Below are positions 35,988 through 46,930 of a stretch of DNA of 64,000 nucleotides, piece by piece. The stretch comes from Prolixibacter denitrificans (lineage in GTDB: Bacteria > Bacteroidota > Bacteroidia > Bacteroidales > Prolixibacteraceae), in assembly GCF_003014495.1 (NCBI RefSeq), contig NZ_PYGC01000011.1, positions 1-64,000 of the forward strand. The letters are read 5' to 3'. Positions within the stretch are counted from its first letter, which is position 1; each line of letters starts with the position of its first letter. The position numbers and the translations under genes were made by a program. The notes below the pieces were generated by a model. That model saw nothing but the letters and a program-made list of their open reading frames with translations, was not told the DNA's origin and made no database searches.

Positions 35988-36024
35988 GGGGGCTGCGAAA
36001 TAATCACGTAGCCCCCTTCTTTTT
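35988..36024 (+). terminator. Intrinsic terminator after hsp20
   Basis: GGGGGCTGCG (35988-35997) pairs with CGTAGCCCCC (36007-36016) and is followed by TTCTTTTT. Confidence 0.9.
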
Positions 36025-36138
36025 GCTAAATTCAAAATATATGTTTATTTTCTTTGAGGATTAACCCCCAATTCTATATTTTCGTAAGAATAACAAAGGC
36101 TTAAGTGCTTTTGTGTTTTGGGTCAAATTCGATTATTG

Positions 36139-38442
36139 ATGGAGTCCAACGAACTAAAAAACTCGGCTATGCCAGAGCACAACGACGAATCTCGTAATTT
36201 GAACGAGAGGGTAGAAAATGAAGAAGTCTCGAAAGAGGGACAAACGCCGGTTGACAATGAGCAACACGCAGATGAACAGCAACCCGAAAAGAAGAAGCAG
36301 GTAGACGATCCGGAAGAGCAGCTTGCAGAAGAGGAAGTTGTGTCTTCATCGGAAAAGATCGATGAAAAAGCCTCTGACGACGAAACTGTTGCAGATATCT
36401 CGGATGAAGGTGCTCCCAATGAGGAAGAAGCTCCCGAAAAGCTTGCGGATAATTTAGAGAATCAATCCATGGAGTTGGAGGAGGAGCCGAACGAGGTCGA
36501 CGAAAATAAAGAGGAGGGAGAGGCTGTCAAAAAAGATGAAGAGCCTGTTGTAGAAAAGTCGGAAGAAAATACCTCAAAAGAGGAAGAGAGCACTGAAAAA
36601 CCGGAAGGTAGTTCCGAGGATGAATCGATGGATCTGGAGAAAGACCCTGACGACGTGGATGAAGACGAAGAGGATGATGAAAGCGACGAAGAGGCTGTCG
36701 ATAAGGCTTCAGTTGATTATTCGGGATATAACAAGGTCCAGCTGATCAATACTTTCCGAAAAATTCTTCCCAATGGTATCAGTGAGGATATTCGCCCTCA
36801 GGTAGAAGCCATCAAAGCCAATTTCTACAAGCTGCATAATACCGAATTGGAAGAGCAGAAGAAAGCTTTTATTGCTGAAGGAGGAAATGAATCAGATTTT
36901 CATCCTGAGCCCGATCCGTATGAGAATGACCTGAAAGATCTTCTGAAAGAATTTAAAAACCTTAGAACCGAATATCATCGCAGACAAGAGGTTCAGAAAG
37001 AGGAAAATTATCAGAAGAAATTGGAGATTATAGAAGAGCTGAAAGCGTTGATTAATAAGGAAGAGTCGATAAATGCGACTTTTCAGGAATTTAATGCACT
37101 GCAGGCCCGCTGGCGTGAGCTGGGCCAGGTTCCCCAGGGAAGAGTGAAAGACCTGTGGGAGAATTACCACCATCATGTAGAGAATTTTTACGACTACATT
37201 AAGATAAACCGCGAACTCCGTGATCTTGACCTGAAAAAGAACATGGATAAGAAGATTGGACTATGTGAAAAGGCTGAAGTATTGGCTGAAGACGAATCCA
37301 ATGCGGTAAAAACGTTCCGTCAACTGCAGAAGCTGCACGAGATGTGGCGTGAGATTGGCCCTGTACCACGGGAGAATAAGCAGGAATTGTGGGAGCGATT
37401 CAAAGCAGCAACGACTGTTATCAACAAACGATACCAGGAATATTTTGAAGAGGAGCGGAGCAAACAAAAAGAGAATCTGGAGAAGAAGGTTGAGCTCTGC
37501 GAAAGAGCAGAAGAGTTTGCAATTTTCGATTCGACTAATCCGCGTGAGTGGAATGAGATGACTGAGAAAATTATTGCTCTTCAGAAAGAATGGAAAACCA
37601 TCGGATTTGCTCCCAGAAAAGATAACACCTTAGTTTGGGAACGTTTCCGTGCTGCCAACGATACCTTCTTCAGGAAAAAACGTGAATTCTGGGCCAAGAG
37701 CAAGGAAAAACTTCACGAGAACCTGGCGAAGAAAATCGAGATTTGTGAACAGGCAGAGGAAATAAAAGACAGTACTGATTGGAAGGGCACAACTGATAAG
37801 TTGATTGCTTTGCAGAAAAAGTGGAAGGCAATCGGGCCGGTACCAAGAAAACAGAGTGACATTGTTTGGAAGCGGTTTCGTGCTGCCTGTGATGAATTTT
37901 TCAACAAAAAAGGTTCGCATTTCTCCGGTATGACGGATGAGCAGGAAGAGCACCTTAAAGCTAAGAAAGCGTTGCTAGAGGAGGTTGGTAATTTCAAGCC
38001 TTCCGGAGATGTTGAGGCGGATGTTGCTAAATTAGCGGAATTTCAGGAACGCTGGAAGGTGACAGGCCGCGTACCTTTCCGGAGAAAAGATGATGTGGAA
38101 TCGAAGTTCCGGGACGCCATCAACGAGCAATTCGATAAAATTGAAATGGACGAACAGGAACGTAACCTGTATAAGTTCCGGAACAAGATGGTACACTGGA
38201 TGACCATTCCGCGCGGATGGGGTCGCATCAATAACGAACGCGACCGTAACGTTTCCCGCATCAAGCAGCTGGAAAGTGATTTGGGAACACTGCAGAATAA
38301 CATTGGTTTCTTTGGTGATTCGGAAGGCGCTCAATCATTGGCCGACAATGTTCAGTCGAAAATTGATCGCATAACCTCTCAAATCAATTACCTGAAATCA
38401 AAAATTGAAATCATTGATGGACTGGAAGAAGAGTCCCGATAG
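36139..38442 (+). CDS. DUF349 repeat protein with acidic N-terminal region
   Basis: From ATG 36139 the product has 767 residues. The first ~190 are extremely acidic and low-complexity (EEEAPEKLADNLE, DDVDEDEEDDESDEE). After that come about five DUF349 repeats of helical pattern with W..IG.VPR......W..F..A (e.g. WREIGPVPRENKQELWERF, WKTIGFAPRKDN, WKAIGPVPRKQSDIVWKRF). It ends in a coiled coil (about 700-765). DUF349 proteins are soluble helical proteins of uncertain role, proposed as RNA- or ribosome-associated. The acidic arm may be disordered. It is a single gene upstream of pyrG. Confidence 0.9.
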   Translation: MESNELKNSAMPEHNDESRNLNERVENEEVSKEGQTPVDNEQHADEQQPEKKKQVDDPEEQLAEEEVVSSSEKIDEKASDDETVADISDEGAPNEEEAPEKLADNLENQSMELEEEPNEVDENKEEGEAVKKDEEPVVEKSEENTSKEEESTEKPEGSSEDESMDLEKDPDDVDEDEEDDESDEEAVDKASVDYSGYNKVQLINTFRKILPNGISEDIRPQVEAIKANFYKLHNTELEEQKKAFIAEGGNESDFHPEPDPYENDLKDLLKEFKNLRTEYHRRQEVQKEENYQKKLEIIEELKALINKEESINATFQEFNALQARWRELGQVPQGRVKDLWENYHHHVENFYDYIKINRELRDLDLKKNMDKKIGLCEKAEVLAEDESNAVKTFRQLQKLHEMWREIGPVPRENKQELWERFKAATTVINKRYQEYFEEERSKQKENLEKKVELCERAEEFAIFDSTNPREWNEMTEKIIALQKEWKTIGFAPRKDNTLVWERFRAANDTFFRKKREFWAKSKEKLHENLAKKIEICEQAEEIKDSTDWKGTTDKLIALQKKWKAIGPVPRKQSDIVWKRFRAACDEFFNKKGSHFSGMTDEQEEHLKAKKALLEEVGNFKPSGDVEADVAKLAEFQERWKVTGRVPFRRKDDVESKFRDAINEQFDKIEMDEQERNLYKFRNKMVHWMTIPRGWGRINNERDRNVSRIKQLESDLGTLQNNIGFFGDSEGAQSLADNVQSKIDRITSQINYLKSKIEIIDGLEEESR

Positions 38443-38459
38443 ATTTACATAAAGTATAA

Positions 38460-40199
<1,740 letters not shown>

Positions 40200-40226
40200 A
40201 TAATTAAATAGTTGTAAAAGACTCCT

Positions 40227-42164
40227 ATGGATAGAAATACCATTAGCGGACTTGTTCTCATTTTTGTCATACTGATTACATTCAGTTACTTTAATAAACC
40301 TTCGAAGGAAGAAGTCGAGGCTGCCAAGCGCAAGCGCGACTCAGTTGAGCAGGTTCAGGCCGAACAACAACGTATAGCTGAGAAAAAAGCTCAGGAAGCT
40401 ACGACTACTCAACAGCCACAGGAAAAAGCTGATTCAACAACAACAGCAAAGACTGCACAGACAAGTGAAAACCGGAAAGACGAGTATGGCGCCTTTGGCG
40501 ATGCTGCTGTGGGAACTGAGAAGTTCGTTACGCTGGAAAATAACCTGATGAAAGTAAAGGTCTCCACGAAAGGGGGACGGATTTATTCGGTAGAATTAAA
40601 AAATTATAAAAGATACGACGGCAAACCATTGGTATTGTTTAGTGGTGATGCCAACCGTTTCGGTTTGAATTTCTTCTCACAAAACAGAAGCATTGAAACG
40701 GACAAGCTGTATTTTACACCTTCAGTAAGCTCCGATAGCTTGGTTGCTACCGGACCGAAAGTTCCGAAAGGAAAAGAAGGGCGTATCAATTTTAACGAAG
40801 ACCATCCGGGAGGTTCGAAAACATTGACGATGCGGGTAAACGCCGGAAATGGCAAATTCATCGAATATGTTTATACCATCAAGTACAACTCGTACATGAT
40901 GGATTTCAATATTCGCTCGCAGGGACTTAGTCAATTGATTGGCGGTAATGCTTATATGAGCTTTAACTGGGCCATCGATGTTCCTCGTCAGGAGAAGAAA
41001 TCGAAATACGGCGAGGATCGTTACACGACTATCTATTACAAGTATCATCAGGATGAGGTGAACAGCCTGAGCTCTTCCAAGTCTGATAGCAAGGATTTGA
41101 CAACCAGTGTGAAGTGGATCGGATTTAAGCAGCTGTTTTTCTCTTCCATTCTGATTGCCGATAACAGCTTCACCAGTGCAAAAATTAAAAGCAACAAAAC
41201 TGAAGATAATCCGAACTACCTCGCAGATTTCTCGGCCGATGTAACCATTCCGGTTGACAATGCCAAGACGCAGAACGTTCCGATGAAGATGTTTTTTGGT
41301 CCGAACCAGTACAATGTCCTTAAACAATACAAGCTTCAGCTCGATCAGGAGATGAACCTGGGATGGACAATTATTGGTTGGGTAAACAAATTCATTGTGA
41401 TTCCGGCGTTTGATTTCCTTCGCAGGTACATCAACAATTTTGGAATTATCATTCTGTTGCTGACCATTTACATCAAGCTCATCATTTCTCCGTTTACATA
41501 TAAGTCGTACTTGTCGCAGGCGAAGATGCGTGCGTTGAAACCGGAAATTGACGAGATCAAGGCCAAGTATGGCAAAGATAAGGCGATGGAATCTCAGCAG
41601 GCTACGATGGCACTTTACAAGAAAGCAGGGGTGAATCCCATGGGAGGTTGTTTGCCCATGCTATTCCAGTTCCCGATTCTGATTGCGATGTTCCGGTTCT
41701 TCCCGGTATCCATCGAGTTGCGTCAGCAGAGTTTCCTCTGGGCGCATGACTTATCGTCGTATGACTCGATTCTGCACCTGCCGTTTACCATTCCGTTTTA
41801 TGGCGATCACGTAAGTTTGTTCTGTTTGCTGATGACCGTTACCAACGTCTTCTACATTAAGATGAATAACGAGATGAATGCGGCCGGAACACAGCAGATG
41901 CCGGGAATGAAAACAATGATGTACTTGATGCCTGTAATGTTCCTGTTCATCTTCAATAACTACGCAGCAGGTTTGAGTTTGTATTACTTCCTGTCGCTGT
42001 TGCTGACCTTCCTGCAGATGTTCATCTTCAAGAAAGCTATCGATGAAGATAAGATTCGCAAGCAGATTACAGCTAAACAGAAGAAACCAGCGAAGAAGTC
42101 GAAATTCCAAAAGCGCTTGGAAGATATGGCTCGGCAGCGTGGTATGGAAGCACCGAAGAAATAA
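40227..42164 (+). CDS. yidC: Membrane protein insertase YidC
   Basis: A 645-residue YidC of the long Gram-negative type. An N-terminal membrane anchor (about 5-20) is followed by a Gln/Lys-rich linker and a large periplasmic domain (about 90-370). The insertase core has five membrane helices (about 385-600). Core motifs include YIKLIISPFTYKSYLSQAKM, KAGVNPMGGCLPMLFQFPI and FPVSIELRQQSFLWAHDLS. A basic tail ends the protein. It inserts and folds inner membrane proteins, alone or with SecYEG. It is co-oriented with pyrG and closed by a terminator. Confidence 0.97.
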   Translation: MDRNTISGLVLIFVILITFSYFNKPSKEEVEAAKRKRDSVEQVQAEQQRIAEKKAQEATTTQQPQEKADSTTTAKTAQTSENRKDEYGAFGDAAVGTEKFVTLENNLMKVKVSTKGGRIYSVELKNYKRYDGKPLVLFSGDANRFGLNFFSQNRSIETDKLYFTPSVSSDSLVATGPKVPKGKEGRINFNEDHPGGSKTLTMRVNAGNGKFIEYVYTIKYNSYMMDFNIRSQGLSQLIGGNAYMSFNWAIDVPRQEKKSKYGEDRYTTIYYKYHQDEVNSLSSSKSDSKDLTTSVKWIGFKQLFFSSILIADNSFTSAKIKSNKTEDNPNYLADFSADVTIPVDNAKTQNVPMKMFFGPNQYNVLKQYKLQLDQEMNLGWTIIGWVNKFIVIPAFDFLRRYINNFGIIILLLTIYIKLIISPFTYKSYLSQAKMRALKPEIDEIKAKYGKDKAMESQQATMALYKKAGVNPMGGCLPMLFQFPILIAMFRFFPVSIELRQQSFLWAHDLSSYDSILHLPFTIPFYGDHVSLFCLLMTVTNVFYIKMNNEMNAAGTQQMPGMKTMMYLMPVMFLFIFNNYAAGLSLYYFLSLLLTFLQMFIFKKAIDEDKIRKQITAKQKKPAKKSKFQKRLEDMARQRGMEAPKK

Positions 42165-42190
42165 TAGAAGATATTCTCAATAAAATTGAA

Positions 42191-42220
42191 AGAGCAGTCC
42201 AGTAGGGCTGCTCTTTTTTC
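42191..42220 (+). terminator. Intrinsic terminator after yidC
   Basis: AGAGCAGTCC pairs with GGGCTGCTCT around a short loop (42191-42214), followed by six T. Confidence 0.88.
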
Positions 42221-42245
42221 TTTATGCTTACGCAGAATATATGTC

Positions 42246-42277
42246 ATAAAAAAAAGCTGCCCAGTACTGAGCAGCTT
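42246..42277 (-). terminator. Intrinsic terminator after ribH
   Basis: AAGCTGC (42254-42260) pairs with GCAGCTT (42271-42277). Read on the minus strand the hairpin is followed by a U-run (A-run 42248-42255). Confidence 0.85.
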
Positions 42278-42302
42278 TGGTGTAATATGTTTTGTAATTC
42301 TA

Positions 42303-42797
42303 TTATTCGCCATTTTCGAAATCACGCTGCAAGGCAACCATCTTAATGGCGGTAACGGCTGCTTCGTCGCCTTTATTACCATGTTTGCCGCCGGCACGGT
42401 CTAAGGCTTGTTGCTGATTATCGGTGGTTAAAACGCCGAAAATTACCGGTAAATTGAATTTCATGTTCAAATGGGTTGCTCCCTGCGAAACACCTTCACA
42501 AATGAAGTCGAAGTGTCGGGTTTCTCCCTGTATCACACAACCGAGCAACAGAACAGCATCTACGTCGGTATTTTCAGCAAAAAGCTGACCGCCCAGAGTT
42601 AGTTCAAAACTTCCGGGGACGTGTTTAACACGGATGTTATCGTCTTGTGCTCCGTGCTTTTTCAGTGTTTCAACAGCACCACGAGCTAATGCCCCGGTTA
42701 CTTCATAGTTCCATTCCGATACCACAATACCGAATTTCATGTTTTCGGCCGATGGAACTTTTTCCATGTCGTATGCAGATAAATCTTTTGTAGCCAT
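42303..42797 (-). CDS. ribH: 6,7-dimethyl-8-ribityllumazine synthase
   Basis: A 164-residue protein of the usual length. Seen are [24 protein letters not shown], the substrate-binding [37 protein letters not shown] (split across residues ~85-108, with the catalytic His in RHFD), and [21 protein letters not shown]. It condenses 5-amino-6-ribitylamino-uracil with dihydroxybutanone phosphate, the penultimate riboflavin step. It lies downstream of the TPR gene on the same strand, but a hairpin separates them. Confidence 0.97.
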   Translation of the reverse strand: MATKDLSAYDMEKVPSAENMKFGIVVSEWNYEVTGALARGAVETLKKHGAQDDNIRVKHVPGSFELTLGGQLFAENTDVDAVLLLGCVIQGETRHFDFICEGVSQGATHLNMKFNLPVIFGVLTTDNQQQALDRAGGKHGNKGDEAAVTAIKMVALQRDFENGE

Positions 42798-42820
42798 TTT
42801 TTCAGGATTTTTGCAAAGAT

Positions 42821-42853
42821 AAAAAATCCCCTCCGTTCCAAACGAAGGGGATT
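42821..42853 (-). terminator. Hairpin with U-run between the TPR gene and ribH
   Basis: AATCCCCTCCGTT (42825-42837) pairs with AACGAAGGGGATT (42841-42853) with one mismatch. On the minus strand the run of U (A 42821-42826) follows. It should end or attenuate the TPR transcript before ribH. Confidence 0.85.
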
Positions 42854-42876
42854 GCTTTATCGAAAACTAATTCGTT

Positions 42877-43569
42877 TTATTTTTTTGCCAGGATTTCAAC
42901 GCGGGCAATGTATTTGTCGATTTGACGTCCCTCGTTGCTTTCCGGGTACTTTTCTTTTACCGTTTTGTAAACGTTCAATGCATCATCATATTTACCCATG
43001 GTTTCATACAGATTGCCCGCTTTCATGAGGTAAATAGGTGTGGTGAATTGATTGTCGTTCATATTGGCAGCGTCCATGTAGCGGCTAACTGCTTTGTCGT
43101 TATTACCCAATTCGGCATAGGCGTCACCGGTAGCTCCTTTGGCAATCGGACCAATCAGCGGATCATCGGTACTGAAATCATCAAGATATTCAATGGCCTG
43201 CTCGTATTTTCCAAGATGGAGGTAAGAGATTCCGGTATAATAGCGTGCCAGATGACCTGAAGAGGTACTTCCGTATTCATCTAAAATGTCGAGAAATCCG
43301 GGATAGTTACCGTCGCCGTTAAGCGCCAGGTTGAATGAATCTTTCTGGAAATATTGTTCGGCAACAAACATCTGAGACTGTGCCTTTTTCTCACGCGGAA
43401 TTTTATAATACCGGTGGAAGGCCAGAAAGAGAATGGCTACAACTACGCCCGCACCAAAAATGTAAGTGATGATTTTTTGATTCTTTTCAAAAAATTGTTC
43501 AGTTGAGGTCAACGCGTGTTCAACTTCCTGTAGGTTTTCGCCGGTGTGTTTGTTTTTTCCTTTACTCAT
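42877..43569 (-). CDS. TPR-repeat membrane-anchored protein (YfgM-like layout)
   Basis: A 230-residue protein with a short cytoplasmic N-terminus, one membrane helix at about 34-52 (IITYIFGAGVVVAILFLAF), and TPR-like repeats after it (YYTGISYLHLGKYEQAIEYL, GDAYAELGNNDKAVSRYMDAA, AGNLYETMGKYDDALNVYKTV). The layout resembles YfgM, a Sec-translocon-associated chaperone partner, but the link is only architectural. It is divergent from recF with about 245 bases between starts. Confidence 0.88.
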   Translation of the reverse strand: MSKGKNKHTGENLQEVEHALTSTEQFFEKNQKIITYIFGAGVVVAILFLAFHRYYKIPREKKAQSQMFVAEQYFQKDSFNLALNGDGNYPGFLDILDEYGSTSSGHLARYYTGISYLHLGKYEQAIEYLDDFSTDDPLIGPIAKGATGDAYAELGNNDKAVSRYMDAANMNDNQFTTPIYLMKAGNLYETMGKYDDALNVYKTVKEKYPESNEGRQIDKYIARVEILAKK

Positions 43570-43773
43570 CTTATTTATTATGTCTTTATTTTCAGGTCGT
43601 GTAAACGTGAAGGCAAAAATAAATTTTTTTCAGGAACCATTGGTATTTTTGATCATAAAAATATGATGTCGGCGCTAAAAGAAATTTATTGGGACATTTC
43701 TGACTAAGTAATTGAAAAACAGATTGAATATTAATTCGGAATCGGCAAACCACTGTTCCGGACGATTATTTAT

Positions 43774-43781
43774 TAGTTTTG
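43774..43781 (+). promoter_or_regulatory. Candidate -7 box for recF
   Basis: TAGTTTTG matches TAnnTTTG exactly, 33 bases before the recF ATG. The same octamer occurs in the pabA/pabB promoter region. Confidence 0.5.
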
Positions 43782-43814
43782 TAGCCGGATTATTTCCCTC
43801 AATCACACTCATTC

Positions 43815-44960
43815 ATGTACATAAAGGAATTATCTGTCATCAATTTTAAGAACCTCGAGCAGGTAGAGTTGGAATTTTCGCACAAACTGAATTGTTTCAT
43901 CGGGAACAACGGTGTGGGGAAGACCAACCTGTTGGATGGGATCTATTATCTTTCCTTCTGCAAAAGCTATTTCAACTCGGTTGACTCGCAGAATATCCGT
44001 CACGAGGAAGAGTTTTTTGTGTTGCAGGGACAGTACAGTCGTCTGGATGAGGATGAGAATATTTATTGTGGATTTCAGAAGGGGCAGAAGAAAAAATTCC
44101 GTCGCAATAAGAAAGAATACAAACGACTGTCGGAGCACATTGGTCTGTTGCCGTTGGTGATGATTTCTCCATCGGACACAAGTTTGATTATGGGCGGAAG
44201 CGATGAACGCCGGAAGTTCATGGATAGTGTGATTTCGCAAAACGATCGCCAGTATCTCGATCAGTTGATTCGGTACAACCGGGCACTGTTGCAGCGTAAT
44301 AACTTGCTGAAATATTTTGCAGCCAATCGCGTATTTGAACCTGATAACCTGGAAGTGTGGGATGCGCAACTGGTGATGTTAGGTGAAAAGATTAACAAGC
44401 GTCGGCAGGAATTTCTGGGAGAGTTGCAACCCATTTTCCAGAAATATTATGACTTCATATCGGACGGGCACGAGCAAGTGACTCTCGAATATCAATCGCA
44501 GTTGAATGAAGGCGATTTTGAAGGGCAACTTAAGGAAGCACTTCAGCGCGATAGGGTTTTGCAATTCACTTCCGTGGGAATTCATAAAGACGATTTGGAG
44601 CTGAAGTTGGGCGATTTTCCTATGAAGAAAATGGGATCTCAAGGCCAGAAAAAAACGTATCTGGTCGCTTTGAAGCTCGCACAATTCGATTTTATTCGTT
44701 CGGTGAATCAAGCTATGCCAATTCTTCTTCTCGATGATATTTTTGACAAACTCGATGGCGAACGAGTGGAGAAGATCGTCAAACTGGTTTCGGGAAACAC
44801 ATTTGGACAGATTTTTATTACCGATACTAACCGCGAACATCTCGACCAGATTATTCCCCGAGTAGGGGCTGATTACCGCATATTCCGGGTAACCGATGGT
44901 GCCGTTACCGAGAATGGAAATAATAATGGCGGTGAACCAAAAGTTGTTGAAAACAATTAG
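43815..44960 (+). CDS. recF: DNA replication and repair protein RecF
   Basis: A 381-residue SMC-like ATPase. Walker A is GNNGVGKT (30-37). The lid region has RKFMDSVISQ, and the signature/Walker B parts are GSQGQKKTYLVALKLAQ and ILLLDDIFDKLD near residues 270-310. It loads RecA at gaps with RecO and RecR. The following DUF721 gene is 76 bases downstream; this recF-DUF721 pairing is common in Bacteroidota. Confidence 0.97.
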   Translation: MYIKELSVINFKNLEQVELEFSHKLNCFIGNNGVGKTNLLDGIYYLSFCKSYFNSVDSQNIRHEEEFFVLQGQYSRLDEDENIYCGFQKGQKKKFRRNKKEYKRLSEHIGLLPLVMISPSDTSLIMGGSDERRKFMDSVISQNDRQYLDQLIRYNRALLQRNNLLKYFAANRVFEPDNLEVWDAQLVMLGEKINKRRQEFLGELQPIFQKYYDFISDGHEQVTLEYQSQLNEGDFEGQLKEALQRDRVLQFTSVGIHKDDLELKLGDFPMKKMGSQGQKKTYLVALKLAQFDFIRSVNQAMPILLLDDIFDKLDGERVEKIVKLVSGNTFGQIFITDTNREHLDQIIPRVGADYRIFRVTDGAVTENGNNNGGEPKVVENN

Positions 44961-45036
44961 GGACCGACAGTGCTAATGTGATTTTCCCTTTATACTTTTG
45001 AAATAAAGAATACCTGCAAGAAAAAAAGCAATTGAG

Positions 45037-45327
45037 ATGCGCAGAAGTGAAACACAATCGTTGGGAAGTGTGATTAAGGAATACCTGAAGGAATCGCGGA
45101 TGGATGGCAAGCTAGCCGAAGTGGAAGCCGTTAATTCCTGGGAAACCATTATTGGGAAAACGATTGCGCGTGCTACCACCAACATTTATATCAAAAATGG
45201 CGTGTTGTATGTACATCTCCGTTCTTCTATCGTGCGCAACGAGCTGTTTATGATGCGACATCAGATTGTGGATGCGATGAACAACCATGTGGGACGGCAG
45301 GTTATTCGTGAAATTATTCTTCGCTAA
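45037..45327 (+). CDS. DUF721 (DciA-like) protein
   Basis: A 96-residue protein with SLGSVIKEYLKESRMDGKLAEVEAVNSW (split over residues 5-33) and the typical VYVHLRSSIVRNELFMMR strand-helix. DUF721/DciA proteins load the replicative helicase in many bacteria; in Bacteroidota the small form lies next to recF. The role is inferred from the family. Confidence 0.88.
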   Translation: MRRSETQSLGSVIKEYLKESRMDGKLAEVEAVNSWETIIGKTIARATTNIYIKNGVLYVHLRSSIVRNELFMMRHQIVDAMNNHVGRQVIREIILR

Positions 45328-45331
45328 ATAC

Positions 45332-45943
45332 TTACCACTTTATATTTTCTATCGGAATTGTGGGCGATTCTTCTATCGAAATCATTGCGTTGATGATGCG
45401 TGCTTCGTCAAATTCCGATAACATTTCCGGCTGGATGGGAATCGCTTCAATCCTACTTTCTTTTATATAACAGGCCCTGCGTGTTCCGGGAAGAAGCGGC
45501 GTATCAGGAGTGAACCATTTATCTTCTTTCAGGAAAACGATATTGGCATATGATGTGTCGGTAATGAAGCCATTTTTGACCAACAGCACGCCGTCGGCAT
45601 CACAGCGCTGAGAAAACAAATCCTTCAGTTTTTCTCGATCAGCATATTTGTATCTGTAATTAATATCATCGGCATTCACCAGGCGAAGAGAATGAACTGC
45701 TCGCATTGAATAAGGCTCGAACTCTACTTTCTCGATAGTTTCCCGGTAGGTAACGCGGCATTTGAACAGGCCATTTTTCGCTTCCGCAGGAATATTCAGA
45801 TTGTTGGTTAAATCGATTTGCGTGGTCATGTTCAATACCTCTCGCCGAGTTCGATTCAGCCGGGCATTATGCCATGAAAGTCTTTCGGGCTCCCCATTTC
45901 GGATGCATATGGTTTCAATGAATCGGCACATATACTTTGTCAA
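45332..45943 (-). CDS. pabC: Aminodeoxychorismate lyase-like class IV aminotransferase
   Basis: A 203-residue fold-type IV PLP protein, short for the family. Seen are the N-terminal ETICIRNGEPERLSWHNARLNRTR, the region YRYKYADREKLKDLF holding a candidate PLP lysine, GVLLVKNGFITDTSYANIVFLK, and the cofactor-phosphate end LLPGTRRACYI. It overlaps the end of pabB by 29 bases (or 17 if ATG 45931 is the start), so its role is most likely release of pyruvate from aminodeoxychorismate to give 4-aminobenzoate for folate. Confidence 0.88.
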   Translation of the reverse strand: MTKYMCRFIETICIRNGEPERLSWHNARLNRTRREVLNMTTQIDLTNNLNIPAEAKNGLFKCRVTYRETIEKVEFEPYSMRAVHSLRLVNADDINYRYKYADREKLKDLFSQRCDADGVLLVKNGFITDTSYANIVFLKEDKWFTPDTPLLPGTRRACYIKESRIEAIPIQPEMLSEFDEARIINAMISIEESPTIPIENIKW

Positions 45944-46883
45944 TCATTTCCTGGTATTCTTTCTCCGGCTCGCTAAAAACGGTGATGCCTCCGCCACTGC
46001 GGAATATCATTTGATTATTTTTTTGTTCAATATAGCGAATCATCACGGCAGAATCGAGATTTTGCCCATCAAATAGGCCAAATACACCGGTGTAATAACC
46101 CCGTTGGTCGATTTCCGATTCCTTAATGATTTCTACTGTCTTCTGCTTGGGTGCCCCGGAAATTGAGCCTGCTGGCAGCAATGTGGCTATAATGGTTCCA
46201 ATGTTGGAATGATAATCTGAAGGAAGTTCACCTGAAATCTCCGAACTAACCTGCAGCAGCGTTTTTTCGTGGGTTTTTACTTCATCTATGTAGCGAAATT
46301 GGGAAACATGTACTTTTTTTGCCACCATCGATAAGTCGTTCCGAATTAAATCGACGATTGTGTTGTGTTCAGCCGTCTCTTTCCGGTCGTTCAAAATCTG
46401 GCTGGCAGCATTGGGAATGGCCGCATCGATGGTTCCTTTCATTGGATAAGAGGAAATTTTTCCGTCGGTGATTTTTACGAAAATCTCCGGTGAAAACACA
46501 ACACATTTTTCTGGAAGTAGCAATTTGTACGGTGCTCTGCTCCGGTGAAAGATTTCTTCGAATGACAAGTTGGTTTTCACTGGAGTGGGGAAGGTGAGGT
46601 TGGTGAGAAATGAATTACCATGCCGGATATGACGCATTACATTGTCGAAGCCTTTTCGGTAATCCGAAAACGAAATTGGTTGTTTCTCGAACTGTATTGC
46701 TTTTTTGGTGGGAAAAACTGGCTGAAAATTGCGTTGTCCATTAATTTCGAACAAAATACCCCGACTTTCAGCTTCAGCAAGTGTAAATATTAGGGGAGCT
46801 TTGAGGTCGAAGTCAAGTATGAACAGAAATGGTTCATGTTGTGCAGCGAGTCTGTTCATTTTTTTTGCGAAGTGTTCACTCAT
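45915..46883 (-). CDS. pabB: Aminodeoxychorismate synthase component I
   Basis: From ATG 46883 the product has 322 residues. ATG 46913 would add ten, but it overlaps a candidate -7 box. The chorismate-binding domain is complete: GNSFLTNLTFPTPV, SPEIFVKITDGKISSYPMKGTID, LIRNDLSMVAKKV, AGSISGAPKQKTVEII and FRSGGGITVFSEPEKEYQEM. It is shorter than anthranilate synthase I, consistent with PabB. It aminates chorismate using ammonia from PabA, which is encoded divergently next door. Confidence 0.93.
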   Translation of the reverse strand: MSEHFAKKMNRLAAQHEPFLFILDFDLKAPLIFTLAEAESRGILFEINGQRNFQPVFPTKKAIQFEKQPISFSDYRKGFDNVMRHIRHGNSFLTNLTFPTPVKTNLSFEEIFHRSRAPYKLLLPEKCVVFSPEIFVKITDGKISSYPMKGTIDAAIPNAASQILNDRKETAEHNTIVDLIRNDLSMVAKKVHVSQFRYIDEVKTHEKTLLQVSSEISGELPSDYHSNIGTIIATLLPAGSISGAPKQKTVEIIKESEIDQRGYYTGVFGLFDGQNLDSAVMIRYIEQKNNQMIFRSGGGITVFSEPEKEYQEMIDKVYVPIH

Positions 46884-46897
46884 GCGAAAGAATGGTG

Positions 46898-46905
46898 TAG
46901 TTTTG
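46898..46905 (+). promoter_or_regulatory. Candidate -7 box for pabA
   Basis: TAGTTTTG fits TAnnTTTG; transcription would start near 46910, about 20 bases before the pabA ATG. It is the left arm of a perfect inverted repeat with the box at 46911. Confidence 0.5.
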
Positions 46906-46910
46906 CGCAT

Positions 46911-46918
46911 CAAAACTA
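46911..46918 (-). promoter_or_regulatory. Candidate -7 box for pabB
   Basis: The minus strand reads TAGTTTTG; transcription would start near 46906, about 23 bases before ATG 46883. The two boxes are 5 bases apart (CGCAT), so polymerase cannot use both at once. Confidence 0.5.
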
Positions 46919-46930
46919 ATACTTTTCCCG

